Of a DNA stretch of 64,000 nt, positions 10,660 through 22,672 are shown one piece after another. The notes beneath the pieces were generated by a model, which worked only from the letters and a program-made list of their open reading frames with translations, ran no database searches and was not told the DNA's origin. A program made the translations under genes and the position numbers. Source of the stretch: Scilla litardierei (taxonomy: Eukaryota; Streptophyta; Magnoliopsida; Asparagales; Asparagaceae); assembly GCA_030789695.1 (NCBI GenBank), contig CM061140.1, positions 80,724,422 through 80,788,421 on the forward strand, read 5' to 3'. The first letter of the stretch is position 1, and the number at the start of each line of letters is the position of its first letter.

Positions 10660-11216
10660 GGCACTGCTGGCTCGGCACGGAATTCGAAGCGTTATTTTTC
10701 GATTTCTCGCCCGCGCCCGCGCCCGCGCCCGATCAGCTCCCTACACCCGCTGTGACCCCTCCACTCGCCCGACCGCCTTGCCTGCCGCCGCGCTCGGCCG
10801 ACCACCGCCGGCCGACGCCGCCGCCCCTCCGCCTGAGTCGCCGGCGACTCCCTCGCCATCGGCCGAGCTCCGGTATGCCCTATTTCGCCCATTTCTCCAT
10901 TTTTCTCCTATTTTTTGAGGATCCATATGCTAATCGAGCCCCTAGCCCAAATTAACTTCAATATCTATCCATTATAACCCTAACCCCCCATGCATTTTGA
11001 ATATTACTCGCTGATATCTTCGTTTGATGTGCAGGCTATATTGGGGAGCTTAGGGGAGCCTAGGGGAGCTTCCGGGGAGCGTTTTTGGCTTCGTGGAGGT
11101 GGCGTCTTCACACGCATCCGCTATTTTTGCTCTCGCGGCGTGTTACGGTACACTCGTTCCACTTATTTTCGCACGCCGCGTTTTTTTTCTATTTTTGGTG
11201 AGCACCCTGGGCACCT
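10660..11216 (+). other. ORF2 leader with possible intron (family 1)
   Basis: A GC-rich leader with a short GCGCCC repeat (about 10711-10730). A candidate intron runs from CCG|GTATGCCC (about 10873) to GATGTGCAG (about 11034). Support is only the GT/AG ends and the drop in GC content. Confidence 0.4.
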
Positions 11217-13365
11217 ATGCCGCCCCGGACACGGCCACAGTCTAGGAGAGCTTCCGCCAAGCGGAAGCGGCCGGATGAGCCCGGCCCCTCCCACGAGATG
11301 GAGGACTCTCCTCTGCCTACACCACCTCACCCCGCACAGCCACAACATGCAGACCCCGTTCACCCCGCACAGCCACAGCCTGCAGTCCCCGTTCACCCCG
11401 CACAGCCACTCCCTGCCGACCCACTGCCACCACCGGCTCCACTTGTCGGGCCGCTGGGGATTACGTTTCGAGACGACGCACACTGCGTCGTTTTTGAGCG
11501 CATTTCCCAACGCTCGATTGTACCCTCCAGGTTCGCACACCTTGCAGACCTAGGACGCCTGGGGGTACTTGAGGGGATGCTCACGTTGTATGACAACGTG
11601 GGTTGGCGAGATTTTTTCCAAGTGTCGGCGGACACCTTCATCCGTCCGACACTTGAGGTGATGAGTTCTATAGCCCGGACCGATGAGGGATGCTCGTTTA
11701 GGTGTATGGACCGAGAGTGCCAGGTCACTCTCGGTATGATGAGAGCATTCTTCTCGTGGCCCGATATCCCCGGGGCCGACCGTGGTTACGCACCCACTCA
11801 CATTCACCCACCTTCCTTCGATTCCCATGCTTTCTGGGCCCTGATCACAGGTTTACCAGCTGCCTTTGACCCTAGTAGGGCCAAGGCCTCGGCCATCGTC
11901 CACCCCTGCCTACGCATAGCTCAGCGCCTTATGGCGACTACTTTTTTGGCGAGGTATGAGCCTGGGACGATGTCCACGCCCGAGCTTTATATGCTCTATG
12001 TGATGACGCGCCCCAGAGTTCTAGCTAGGGGGAGTGACGAGTTGGTCCCCGCCGTCGTGATTGATATCGCGAGCTGGTTTTTGGACCGCATCATCGTATC
12101 GGTGGGCGCTCGCTCACCGATATGTTGCGGCGGTCTGATCACCCTGCTCGCCCTGATGACCGGCGAGGACCTACCGGTCAATTTGCGTCGTTCTCCGGGC
12201 CCCACTTCACTATCTATAAACGTCATGGCCCGGATGAAGATGCTTCGTCCGCACGGCCAGCGGCACTGGTTTTGGTTGCATGGTCCCTACGGTGCTGACT
12301 ACATGGTCCTTCCGAGCCCAGCTCGGACACAGATAGCACCAGCATAGGTGGACTAGCTTCCGGCGATGGATCTCCTGATCCCCGCCGCCTACGTGCTTGA
12401 GGCCGAGGAGGTTGAGTAGGCCCACGCTGCACACGCTGCACCCGTTGACCCCGTGGCCCCTCAGCCTGTGCCTGATATTTCTGCTGCTCCCGACACCTTT
12501 GTCCACACTTCTGCCGGTGTCGGGAGTACACTTACTGAGCCCACCACCACTCCCACCACAGCTGGCCCTCTGTCCGTTGAGCCCCTTTGCTCCGCACTAC
12601 CCGAGCGCCCACCTACTTTTGTTGAGAGCGGAGAGCCCTCTTTCGCTGCTGTCGTGGAGACCATGGCCAGTATGATCTCCGCTGGGATTTCGCCTTTTGG
12701 ACCCCACACTGCCTCCCCAGCGGTTGTCACTTCTGTCTCCACCACAGCCGTACTATCTGAGATTGTCGTGACGTCTGTTCCCACGTCTGTGTCACTGACC
12801 TCTCTTGCCGCCTCGTCGCCACTCTTATATTACACTCCCACTGCTGCTGCTTCCACCTCACACCAGCCTGCGCCCCAGCCTCGCACTGAGGCTTGGCCCC
12901 CCACTTGTGAGCACAGCACCCTTCCTCCACATGCCTGCTGAGCCCATCCACTACACCACCCGAGCCCGCCAGCCCCGTCCTGCACAGCACAGACACGTGC
13001 GTCCCTCTGCACCACCTCCCCCTGACACTATACTTCAGAGCATTCGTGCTCTTGAGGGGGCAGTGAGTGCCCTCAGAGGTTACCTCAGGACCATGTCTGC
13101 CACCGTCACCGCTATGGCCAGCCGCTTCGACCTACTTCCGGGCATTCACTATTGCCTCACTCAGATTCTCGAGCGGCTTCCTCGCGTACCGACCGTACCC
13201 ACACCCACCCAGCAGGTACCCACACCCACTCCTACACCCACCCAGCCTGCTCCTACACCCACACCCACACCCCCACCCCCACCCACCCAGCAGATTGTTC
13301 CCCAGCCACCACCACCTCCTCCGCCTCCGCCTCAGGACGGAGACGGCGCAGCACCACCCTCTTAG
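11217..13365 (+). pseudogene. ORF2 of family 1, Transposase_32-type (putative plant transposon protein)
   Basis: ATG at 11217 opens the basic N-terminus MPPRTRPQSRRASAKRKR, followed by a Pro/His/Gln-rich linker. The core (about 11455-12190) has GITFRDDAH, FERISQRS, FIRPTLEVMSS, FRCMDRECQVTLGMMRAFF and FLARYEPGTMSTPELYMLY. This resembles the Pfam family called putative plant transposon protein (Transposase_32). A Ser/Thr/Pro tail, a predicted coiled region and Pro-Thr repeats follow. Stops at 12345, 12354 and 12417, and a frameshift between about 12805 and 12940, break it. The core up to 12344 is uninterrupted. Molecular function is unknown; the position is that of env-like ORFs, but I see no signal peptide or membrane segment. 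Confidence 0.78.
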
Positions 13366-15308
13366 GCACCCTTGATGCCATTGATCTTTTTACCGTCATA
13401 CTGCCCGTCTCTGCTTGGTCCTGATGATTTTTGCCCACCCCCCTCCCCTCACTGTTTTGGGTCCACATTTTGATCATATCTTTCTATATCATTTTTGGGA
13501 GAGAGGGAGAGACTTTTTGGTGTGACACTCTTATATCTGATTCACTCATATATCTGCATGCATCATGTCCGCATCATATTTTCATTTTGTTATTTCTATT
13601 TCTTTTTCATCATGCATGCATCCTCACCTACCCCTCACATTACACGTCTCTCGGTGTGCCACACTTTGCACATTGAGGACACTGTGCACTTTAGCTTGGG
13701 GGAGTGAGTTCTCATGCTTTTTCGATTTACCACCTTTATTTTTAGTTTTTTCACGCCATTTTCCGCATTTGCACTCACTTTCATCACTTTTTCTTTTTTA
13801 CCATGCATCACGTTGTTCTTATTTTCTTCGTGTGCCGCATTGTAAATAATTTTATTTTCCCTTTTTTTATCTTTATTTCTTTCATCTCATGCTAGAGATG
13901 ACTTTTCTGTGATGACGATGACGTGGAGTTAGCTTTCTCTATATGCATGCTATATTTGTCATGTCTTAGCTTTTATTTTCGACATCATATGCTATGATTT
14001 GCCTTGCATTCAGAGATAGTAACCTACACTTTTTCCGTATGAAAATGGATGAAATTCTATTATTAGCTGAGTCTGAATATTCATATGTATGCTATCGTAG
14101 AAAACACACCAAGATTCAAGCATTGAATGCTTATATCTGGAGTACCATTTTCTTTTCCTATATCACTTCTATTTGCATGACTTGTACACTTCACTTCAGG
14201 ATGATTGAATGATGTTAGCTATGATAAATCTGGATTAGTTTGCTTTTTTGTGATCGAAACCGAGTAGATTAGATTACCCTGCTGAAGTTGTCGTGCACGT
14301 CTTATAGAGTGAACTGAGAGACATATTTATTTCTTTCTCCACATATCTTGAACATCAATTCTATATTTTAAAAACATTGGTGAATCTCCCCTTAGCGATT
14401 CTAGTATTTGGCATTTCCCCCGTTATTAAATTCCATGCTCCAAATTTCCCAAAACAAAAAAAAGATAAAGAAAAATTCTTATATATCCTTCTCTCTCTTT
14501 TGATTTGGTATCATTGAGTATATATGCTATTAAAAAAAGAGAAAAGAAAGAAAAGAAAAGAAAAAGATTTGAGAAAAAGAAAAGAAAAGAGAAAAGAACC
14601 TCGATAAACGATCCCATCCCATATACTCTCTCTTTCTTCCCTCTTTTTGTTTTTGTTTTTATTTTTATTTTTCTTTTGACTTTTGGAGCTTCATAAAAGT
14701 GGGGATGTAAATATAGTTTTGTATATGCCACCACGCTTATAGATAAGCTTGGGGGAGAGAATCCAATGATGTGTGAGAGAGTGACTACCTGACGGTGCAT
14801 GACAACCTAGGCTAAGTAATATTCTATACTCGGTGAGATTGTTTTAGCCTCACGAAATCCAGAAATCTACGCCTAGCATTCATTTCATGAAATCCACGCT
14901 TTTCTATTCTTTCTATTTTATTGCGTGATATTCTTATACTCCTCATAGAAAGCATTCAATTGAAAAGTGTGTGATCTGCGATATTGTATACCGCTTTAAA
15001 TGATTCAGACGATGTTAATCTTAGAATTATTCCATTTTTAATGCTATATCAATATTCTTGGGTTTTCTTTCTCTATTTGCACTATTATACTATGATATCG
15101 AAATAAAAGTCTTTGACATGTGTTTTACATTCGGTGCATGCTATATGAGTAAGCAAAACCCACGTCCTGAGAAAAATGATCTAGCAGCTTCCCTCTTCGC
15201 TTTCTTCTTTCTTCTTCGTTTTTTTCGTTTTCCGTTTTTCCATCGTTCTCATTTTCTAAATTCACCGGGTTCGCCTTTTACTTATCTTCCTCGAGGACGA
15301 GTAAGAGG
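13366..15308 (+). other. 3' noncoding region of family 1
   Basis: About 1.9 kb without a supported gene. It holds two internal AGCTTGGGGGA motifs (13693-13703, 14746-14756), a block with GTGAACTGAGAGACATAT (about 14308) shared with family 3, an A/G-rich tract (14530-14600) followed by a pyrimidine-rich tract (14625-14680), and the terminal TCTTCCTCGAGGACGAGTAA block (15285-15304). Confidence 0.7.
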
Positions 15309-15324
15309 TAAGCTTGGGGGATTT
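15309..15324 (+). other. Polypurine tract region next to 3' LTR (family 1)
   Basis: TAAGCTTGGGGGATTT immediately precedes the 3' LTR, the place where plus-strand DNA synthesis is primed. Families 2 and 3 have the same sequence in the same place. Confidence 0.8.
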
Positions 15325-17161
15325 TGATAACTCCGTATTTTACACCTTTTTTCCCGCATGTTTGCATGCCATTTAGATCGCTCAAATCATGTTTTTCACG
15401 ATTTATCGACAATATTGCGACACTTTTCACGATTTGTTGTTTTTGTCATATTTCAGGAGATTTGGAGCGATTTGGAGTGATTCCGAGATACACCTACTCC
15501 AGAGTGTCACCGACGACTTCCCTGAGGGGTATTTTGAGATTGGAGAGGAGCGGAAGAAGAAAGAACGTCGTAGGAGCGACGAGGAGGCAAGAACATTCAG
15601 ATTGGGCATTTTTAGCATCTCACTCGGCCGAGTGAAGGAGTCGCTCGTCCGAGCATCGAGACACCGCTCGGCCGGCCAGATCGGACACGCTCCAAGCAAT
15701 GTATCAGTGTGCACTCGGCCGAGCATCAATTGTCGTTCGCCCGAGTGAAGTACCCCGTCCGCCCGAGTGGCACTCAGACGACGCCCATCAAAAACTCCCG
15801 ACTTACTGTTTTTCGTCAGTCTGAGCATCAGAAGCCCGACTCGGCCGAGTGGCAATTGTCGTCCGCCCGAGCGAACAAAGCTCATCGGCCGAGTGACTAC
15901 AACTCCCTCGGCCGAGTGACCCCCGAAGTGAGGACCCCCAAGACCCCGGACTTACTATAAATTCTCAGGGTCTATCACTCGGCCGAGCGACTTTTGTCAC
16001 TCGGCCGAGTAAGCCGCGCGCCTGTAGCGGAAAACACGATTTTGAAGAGGCGCAGGGGCAGTTTGGTCATGAATTTTTGGGCAGTTTTGGGGGGTATTTA
16101 ACCCCAGATTCTAAGCTAGTTTAAAGAGCTTTTTTTGATTGCTTTTGGCAGCCTTTTTAGATTAGACTTTTTTAGAGTTTGATTCTTGTGATTGGAGAGG
16201 AGAAGAAAGTGATTTTTTGTTGGATTCTTGGAAAGCTACATTGGTTTGTCTCCCTCTCTATTAAAAATCCTATTTTTATTGCTATTTTGAATTTTGCCAT
16301 GAATTCTATTGCTATTTCAATTGATTGTTCTTCCATTTGCGATATGATTTGTGAGTAGTCGTAACGTCTTAGGGCGTGGGGATGAACCCTACGAGCCCAA
16401 TTTCCGATTCGTGATGATTTGGTAGAACTATTGCTAGAATTGCTATTAGGGTTAGTTTGGGATTGATATAATACAGATAGCTAGGTGTTCATATCGATTG
16501 GGATTTACAAGAGATTGGATCCCAATTCGATAGGAAACCCTAGAAATCCGAATTGGGTTGAAATTGAGTTTCCGTAGTATTGGTTTGCAAGAGATTGGAC
16601 CGATACTAGGATCCTCAGTTGCAATTCTATACCGATACCCGTTTGCAAGAGATTGGATGGGTAGGAACTATCCCAACCTAGGTCGTAGCCCGAGTTTGCA
16701 CGAGAGTGGGCTCGGGATGCGATTGAACAATGATGTTGATCCTAATGCTAGCTTGCCTAGGCTAGGGTTTGCAAGAGATTGGACCCGAGCCTAGGTTTGC
16801 TATAGACCGGCAACAACGCGAGAGCGTGAGCTAGGTTTTACATTCAGTTGCAACTAGTTTACCCGACATTCTACCCTAGCAATTGTGAAACCGATGAATT
16901 ACAATGACGAGATACGGTGAGTAGCGGGGATTCCCTATTCCCTAGGCGTCTTTATTTGATTTTATATCTCTTTACATTATTTGACGATTGTGACAACATC
17001 GCCGAAAGGCAATTTCCTACTTTTCTGTCCCTATAGCCAGGTAGTTCGGAGAAGGCACTGTCATACGTCCTCCCTGTGTTCGATACCCGCTCGCCGCTAC
17101 ACTGTGCACTTGCGGTAAAACTACACGGTCGCTCTTTAGGGTGTACGCCCGGGCGCGATCA
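15325..17161 (+). repeat. 3' LTR of family 1
   Basis: 1837 bp, starting TGATAACTCC and ending GCGCGATCA, with the same parts as the 5' copy: palindromes 15618-16013 and TATA-like box 16095-16101. It is followed by target duplication GATGA. Confidence 0.95.
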
Positions 17162-18736
17162 GATGACGTGCCCAAGACAGCTTTTCAGACCAAGTATGGG
17201 CACTATGAGTTCGTCGTCATGCAGTTCGGTGTGACCAACGCTCCTGCTGTGTTCATGAATCTCATGAACCTAATCTTTTACGACTTCCTTGATAAGTTCA
17301 TGGTAATCTTTATAGATGACATCCTGGTGTACTCGAGGAGCGAGGAAGAGCATGCAGAACACTTGAGATTGGTATTGGAGATGCTCCGCCATCATAAACT
17401 ATATACCAATTATAGCAAATGCGAATTTTGGCTGGACAGAGTTGCATTTCTTGGACATGTAGTATCAGGAGCCGACATCTCAGTGGATCTGGAGAAGGTC
17501 AGAGCAGTCAGTGAATGGTCTACACCGCGATCGGCTTCGGACATCAGGAGTTTTCTCAGATTGGCTGGCTACTATCGCATGTTTAATAAGGATTTCTCGC
17601 AGATAGCTGAGCCGATGACGAGATTGACACGAAAGGATGTCAAGTTCAGTTGGTCAGATTCTTGTGAGCAGGCATTTTCTACCTTGAAGGAGAGACTGAC
17701 AACTGCACCGGTCTTAGCTATTCCGGACCGAAGCAGAGGCTTTGAAATTTTCTGTGATGCTTCAGGAAAGGGACTTGGTTGTGTTCTGCACCAGCACAAC
17801 CATGTGGTCGCATATGCTTCGCGACAATTGAAGGTCCATGAGAAAAACTATCCGACCCATGATTTGGAACTCGCCGCTGTCATATTTGCACTGAAGATTT
17901 GGCGTCATTTCCTACTGAGTGAGAAAGTGAAAATATTCACTGATCACAAAAGTTTGAAATACATATTTACTCAGAAGGAGCTGAATATGAGACATCGTAG
18001 ATGGTTGGAGTTGATGGCAGATTACGACATCGACCTTCAGTATCACCCAGGGAAGGTGAATGTCGTATCGGACGCTTTGAGCCGACTTCCAGAGGTGATG
18101 ATTCTCACAGCTCAGTGAAGATTACAGCAGGATCTACGAGAGATGGATGTTGAAGCTGTTCTTCCGGGAGTCACTTCGTCGTTGATGAACATGCAGATTC
18201 AGTCGACGATTGTTGATCGGATCAAAACTGCTCAAGCTGGTGATGCCAAGTTGATGAAGATCAGAGAGCAAGTCGAAGCCGGACTCCGGACAGATTTTCT
18301 GATTCATGAGGATGGATTGTTGAGGCATGGCAGTAGGATCTGCGTGCCTGCAAGAGATATCAGAGAAGAGTTGATGAATGAGGCACACAGTTCGCCTTAT
18401 TCCATTCATCCTGGAGGCATGAAGATGTATAAGGATCTTCGTCGGAATTTTTGGTGGCATGGCATGAAGAGAAGCGTGGCACGGAGTGTTGCCAAATGTC
18501 TAGTGTGTCAGCAAGTGAAGGCTGAACATCATCGCACTGCCGGAATACTACAACCTCTGCCGATTCCGGAGTGGAAGTGGCAGCACATCACGATGGATTT
18601 CGTGACTGGTCTACCTCGGAGCACCAAACAGAATGACGCAATCTGGGTCATCGTCGATCGACTGACCAAGTCTGCGCACTTTATACCGTTCCGAGTAGGA
18701 CAATCCACGGAGATACTGGCAAGGAAATATATGGAG
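17162..18736 (+). pseudogene. pol: Tekay-like pol part 2: RT catalytic half, RNase H, integrase N-terminus
   Basis: RT resumes with [20 protein letters not shown] and carries the catalytic motif FIDDILVYS (about 17311-17337). RNase H follows, with [26 protein letters not shown] and DALSRLP. The integrase has the zinc-binding region (HPGGMKMY, CLVCQQVK) and the core start WQHITMDFVTGLP and IWVIVDRLTKSAHFIP. One in-frame TGA at 18116-18118 separates RNase H from integrase. The frame runs to a GT at 18737. Confidence 0.92.
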
Positions 18737-18804
18737 GTAATGATCCGACTCATCCTTTCGTATTTCTTTCTAGTACGAGTAGTGATGTGAAATATGTTGT
18801 GTAG
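18737..18804 (+). other. Intron-like interruption in the integrase
   Basis: 68 nt from GTAATGATCC to ATGTTGTGTAG. It begins GT, ends AG, and contains stops. Removing it joins RKYME to EIVRLHGVP in frame, which is the continuous integrase wording expected for the clade. With 4317-4429 this is the second such stretch in the element. Confidence 0.5.
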
Positions 18805-19706
18805 GAGATCGTGCGCTTGCATGGAGTCCCTATGAGCATCGTGTCTGATCGTCATACGAGGTTCACATCTCAGTTCTGGAAAAGTCTGCAGACCAATCTT
18901 GGTACCAGTCTGAAGTTCAGCACTGCGTATCACCCGCAGACGGACGGCAGTCGGAGCGGACCATTCAGATTCTGGAGGACATGCTGAGAGCTTGCATGCT
19001 AGATTTCAAGGGTTCGTGGGAGGATCATATACACCTAGTGGAGTTCTCCTACAACAACAGTTACCATGTGAGCATTGGCATGGCGCCATTCGCTGCTCTC
19101 TATGGGAGGAAGTGTCGTTCACCCCTGAGCTGGGACGACATTGGAGATAGAGAGTTATTGGGACCAGAGTTGATTGTCGAAGCAGTGGGCATTGTTCGAG
19201 ATATCAGAGACAAGCTTCGGATTGCTCAGGACCGTTATAAGCATTGGGCTGATGCTAAACGGTGTCCTCTGGAGTTTCATCCGGGTGACCATGTGTTCCT
19301 GAAAATTTCCCCGAATCGCAGAGTGATTCGCTTTGGGAAACGTGGAAAGCTCAGCCTTAGATACATCAGACCCTTCGATGTTCTGGAGAGAGTTGGCGAG
19401 GTAGCCTACCGCTTAGCCTTGCCACCATCTTTGGAAGGAGTTCACGATGTCTTCCATGTGTCTCAGCTTCGTCGGTACATCAGCGATCCATCTCACGCTG
19501 TTGACTACTCTGAGATCACCGTCCGCCCAGATCTGACGTATGACCAGCAGCCAGTGCAGATTCTTGACAGACATCAGAAGACACTCAGGAACAAGACTGT
19601 CGATCTTGTTAGGGTGATGTGGTGACACGACTCGCCAGGAGAGTCCACCTGGGAGAGAGAAGAAGTGATGAGAGAGCGATACCCCTATTTGTTTACTGAC
19701 GAGTAG
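18805..19706 (+). pseudogene. pol: Tekay-like pol part 3: integrase core and C-terminus
   Basis: The integrase core has [15 protein letters not shown] (catalytic Asp) and [11 protein letters not shown] one-base deletion near 18948 shifts frame in the segment that should carry the catalytic Glu. The next frame (from about 18981) continues YNNSYHVSIGMAPFAALYG, FHPGDHVFLKISP and VFHVSQLRRYI. A TGA at 19623 precedes a final stretch, STWEREEVMRERYPYLF, up to TAG 19706. This end resembles the weak chromodomain-like tail of Tekay/Del integrases. Confidence 0.88.
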
Positions 19707-19751
19707 GTGTTAGAAATTCCGAGGGCGGAATTTTCTGTAAGGTGGGTAGAA
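19707..19751 (+). other. 3' untranslated end with polypurine tract (Tekay-like)
   Basis: A short AT-rich stretch leads to AAGGTGGGTAGAA just before the 3' LTR, the likely polypurine primer. Confidence 0.65.
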
Positions 19752-20580
19752 TGTAACGACCACTATTCGGTTGTACGAATTTTAGCCCGTATGTCGTTTA
19801 TAGTTGTCACGCCTCGCTTCCCAAAAGATTGAGCAGCGAGGCATGACCAGCCAGCATGGACTAGAGCCGTTGAGGCTCGGGGTCCAATAAGCGTCCATGG
19901 TAAGTTATGATGCGGAGGGGAAGGTCCGATCAAATGATTTAGCATGAAACAATAGAAATAGCAGTAAAAAGATATTATTCAAACGCAGAAGGTAACCAAC
20001 AAAGAGTTTAACATAAAGACTAAAACTGTACGTATCGGAGGCAACAAAAAGGAAAGAGTCTGCGGGGTGTCCTCAGATTGTGGCAGCTCTGTCAAGTCTG
20101 GGACATGTGCAAAACACATGTCAGCAACGAACTAATGCGACTATAAGTTAATGCAATTATACAATTCTAGCAATTCTAAATGGAATTTAAAAGACAACTA
20201 CACAGGCAGTCCTAGAAAACAGGAAATAAGTAATGGTTATTCTAATCGATCTTCTAGGGGTGTCCATCTAGTCAGATCGTCTAAGAGTTGTTCATGTAGT
20301 TCTGTCAATCTGCCAGGGGTGTCCATATGGTCAGATCGTCCAAGTCTAGAAAAAGGTCAAACGACAGGAATGCATCCCTGCGAAGCAAACATGAGTGCAC
20401 CAACTGCGATACAAAGATAAAGCCTAAGGACTCAAGCTGCGTAGGCAGAGGGGAGCTACCCCCCCAGGCCCAGCTAGACTCTTTTATCCAACCCCACCCG
20501 CGAGTCGTTTGTGTTATGGACATGCGCCTACAAACGCTCCATCTAGACACGAGACAAGATAAGGATCACAAACGATACGG

Positions 20581-20886
20581 CGTATCATACCGGAGCACAC
20601 CAGTCACGAGTGAGCCAAAGCTGGGGAGCACCAGTCCTCAATGGTCACCCCCGTCGTCGATCCGAAACAAATCATTAATCATGAATGATACTACGTATCA
20701 TACCGGAGTGCACCAGTCATGAGTGACCCAAAGCTGGGGAGCACCAGTCCTCAATGGTCACCCCGTCGTCGATCCGAAACAAATCATTAATCATGAATGA
20801 TACTACGTATCATACCGGAGCGCACCAGTCACGAGTGAGCCAAAGCTGGGGAGCACCAGTTCTCAATGGTCACCCCCGTCATCGAT
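20581..20886. repeat. Tandem repeat of about 113 bp
   Basis: Units start at 20581, 20694 and 20806 (CGTATCATACCGGAG), a period of 112-113 bp and about 2.7 copies, inside the solo LTR. Copies differ by only a few bases, mostly transitions. Confidence 0.85.
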
Positions 20887-22657
20887 TAACTATCCGTAAG
20901 CGAGACATTCCTGGACGAGCCAGCAAACGCTCCACAAGTCCATAAGCGAGCCGTCTCTGGGCTAGCCAGCAGATGCTCCACAAGAGTAGTGCCAACCTCC
21001 GTATAGGAGAGGCCCACGCCGGTGATCTTCTACAAATATCCACACAATCATAATGTACGGCTTATTAATTAGCATATGAGGTTTAAGTTGCATCTTAAAA
21101 GTGGGTTCGAGCAGAAAGTAACATGCGATCATTTTCAAGTATTTTACAGAAATAAATCTAGCAGTTCTAACATCAATTCTAGAAAATCATAAAAGCAGTA
21201 ACTAAAGTCTCATTCCTTGCCTGAAAGATTCCGACAAGGATGTAGCCCAGCAGGGTCTGGGTCAACCAACGGATCTACAGAACCTCAACACGGCGCGAAA
21301 GCTACACTGACGTCAGGTAGCGACGTCAGGGGTTGGATTTCGGTATCGGGTAAGGTAACGGCGTCGACTCGGAAACGGTAACGGGTCGCAAAGGAAATGT
21401 ATCTTATCTGCGACATCAGAACCGCAATATCAAACTAAAAGTGATTCAGTCATAGCAATAACACTATACTTAACCATATATTTTCTTATAATACTTATAG
21501 CATGCTTCTGTTCTCATATAGAAGTGACTACTTATTTAGGAATCTACTAACCTACATCAAATGCTAACTTATATACTATGAACCGAGCTTACTTAATTAA
21601 TAGTTTATAAAACCACTTATATACATGTATGCTGTTTATTACCAACATCAACTAACCTTAGTTATACAGGACTAATTAAACTTCTATTTATCACATTGTT
21701 CTGTCCACACCAAAGCTTGTACATGGGAGTATAATAAACTAACATATATAGAGCTATGCAAGGGGCAATATAGTGCATGTACTCACTTAGATATTTAATG
21801 TTCACAAAACTTCACACAAAAACTTACGTAAGCTAGCAGTTCATCTCGCTGCCACTGATTCTCGTTTGCTTGCAAGCGGAGCACGCGGCGGCCATCGAGT
21901 TAAGGCCGGAGGGTGGCGGAAGCGGGGTTGTTGGGGTGTTTGTGACTGCCGCGAATTATAGTGGCAAGGGGGCCGACTCCGGCGACTAGGGCGAGCCCAC
22001 GGCGGCTACGTCAGCGCTGGGAGGGAGGAGCGTGGTCGGGACAAAGCGTGGAGGCCGTCGGAGTCTGCGGACGGCACCGCGGCAGCGTGCAGGTGGCTTG
22101 TTTGGGTGGTGGGCGATTGGAAACAACAGATGAGCGGGGGAGATGTCGGACAATGGGAGAGGTTGCAAGCGGTGATGGCGAGAAGGCGGGGAAGGGCTGT
22201 GATGGGGTTTCCGGCAGTGGAGAGAGACGCCTGGGTTTCGGGCTTGTGCCAGCATGGAGAAGGAGGTGCCGGCCTTGTGTGGAGTTATGCAGGCTACCGC
22301 GATCATGCAGCGGCGGCTACGAGCGTTTCCGGCGGCTGCGAGAGCCTGGCGGCGGTGCAAGCGAAGTCCCATGGTGGCGCAAGCAGTGGGGGACGTCGGA
22401 GAAGCCGTCGGGGTCGGGAGACGAAGTCGGGGGAGCGGGGTTTCGGGCTGCGAGCGCAAAAATACGAGGGAGGCAGTGGCTGCGAGAATTTTAGAGGGTG
22501 GCGTATCGCATTGTTTGCTGTTTGCGAAGATGAGAGGGTGGCTTATTAAGAGGCTGTGAAAAGACTTGCCCTAGGTTTTAAATACTAGGTCCCCTAGGTA
22601 TTATTAACTAGGGTTACAAGAGGGGAAAAAGCCCACGTGAGGCTACATGGGCTTAGG

Positions 22658-22672
22658 GTTATATATATAGGC
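22658..22672 (-). promoter_or_regulatory. TATA-like box of the solo LTR
   Basis: Minus strand CCTATATATATAACC, placed before the GC-rich part of the LTR, as expected if transcription ran toward lower coordinates. Confidence 0.45.

Larger units (their letters stand above)
5259..17161 (+). mobile_element. Athila-like family 1 element (gag-PR-ORF2, no RT or integrase)
   Basis: An 11.9-kb element with LTRs at 5259-7090 and 15325-17161 and target duplication GATGA (5254-5258, 17162-17166). Termini are TGATC/GATCA. The internal region has a tRNA-Asp-type primer site, a gag-protease frame, a hairpin module, a palindrome cluster with TATA, a Transposase_32-type ORF, and about 2 kb of noncoding sequence with polypurine-like motifs. 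No RT, RNase H or integrase sequence is present, so any mobility would depend on another element. By eye the LTRs differ by roughly 2-3 percent, mainly transitions. Confidence 0.93.

Noticed and set aside
11217..13365. ORF2 as an envelope protein gene
   Set aside because: The position is env-like, but no signal peptide or membrane segment is seen and the core resembles the Transposase_32-type family instead.
14426..14800. Lys/Phe-rich open frames in the 3' noncoding region
   Set aside because: They result from the A/G-rich and T/C-rich tracts and are not conserved as protein between families.
21961..22494. 177-residue open frame in a GC-rich stretch
   Set aside because: It lies inside the minus-strand solo LTR, has no recognisable domain, and overlaps open frames on both strands, as GC-rich low-complexity DNA does.
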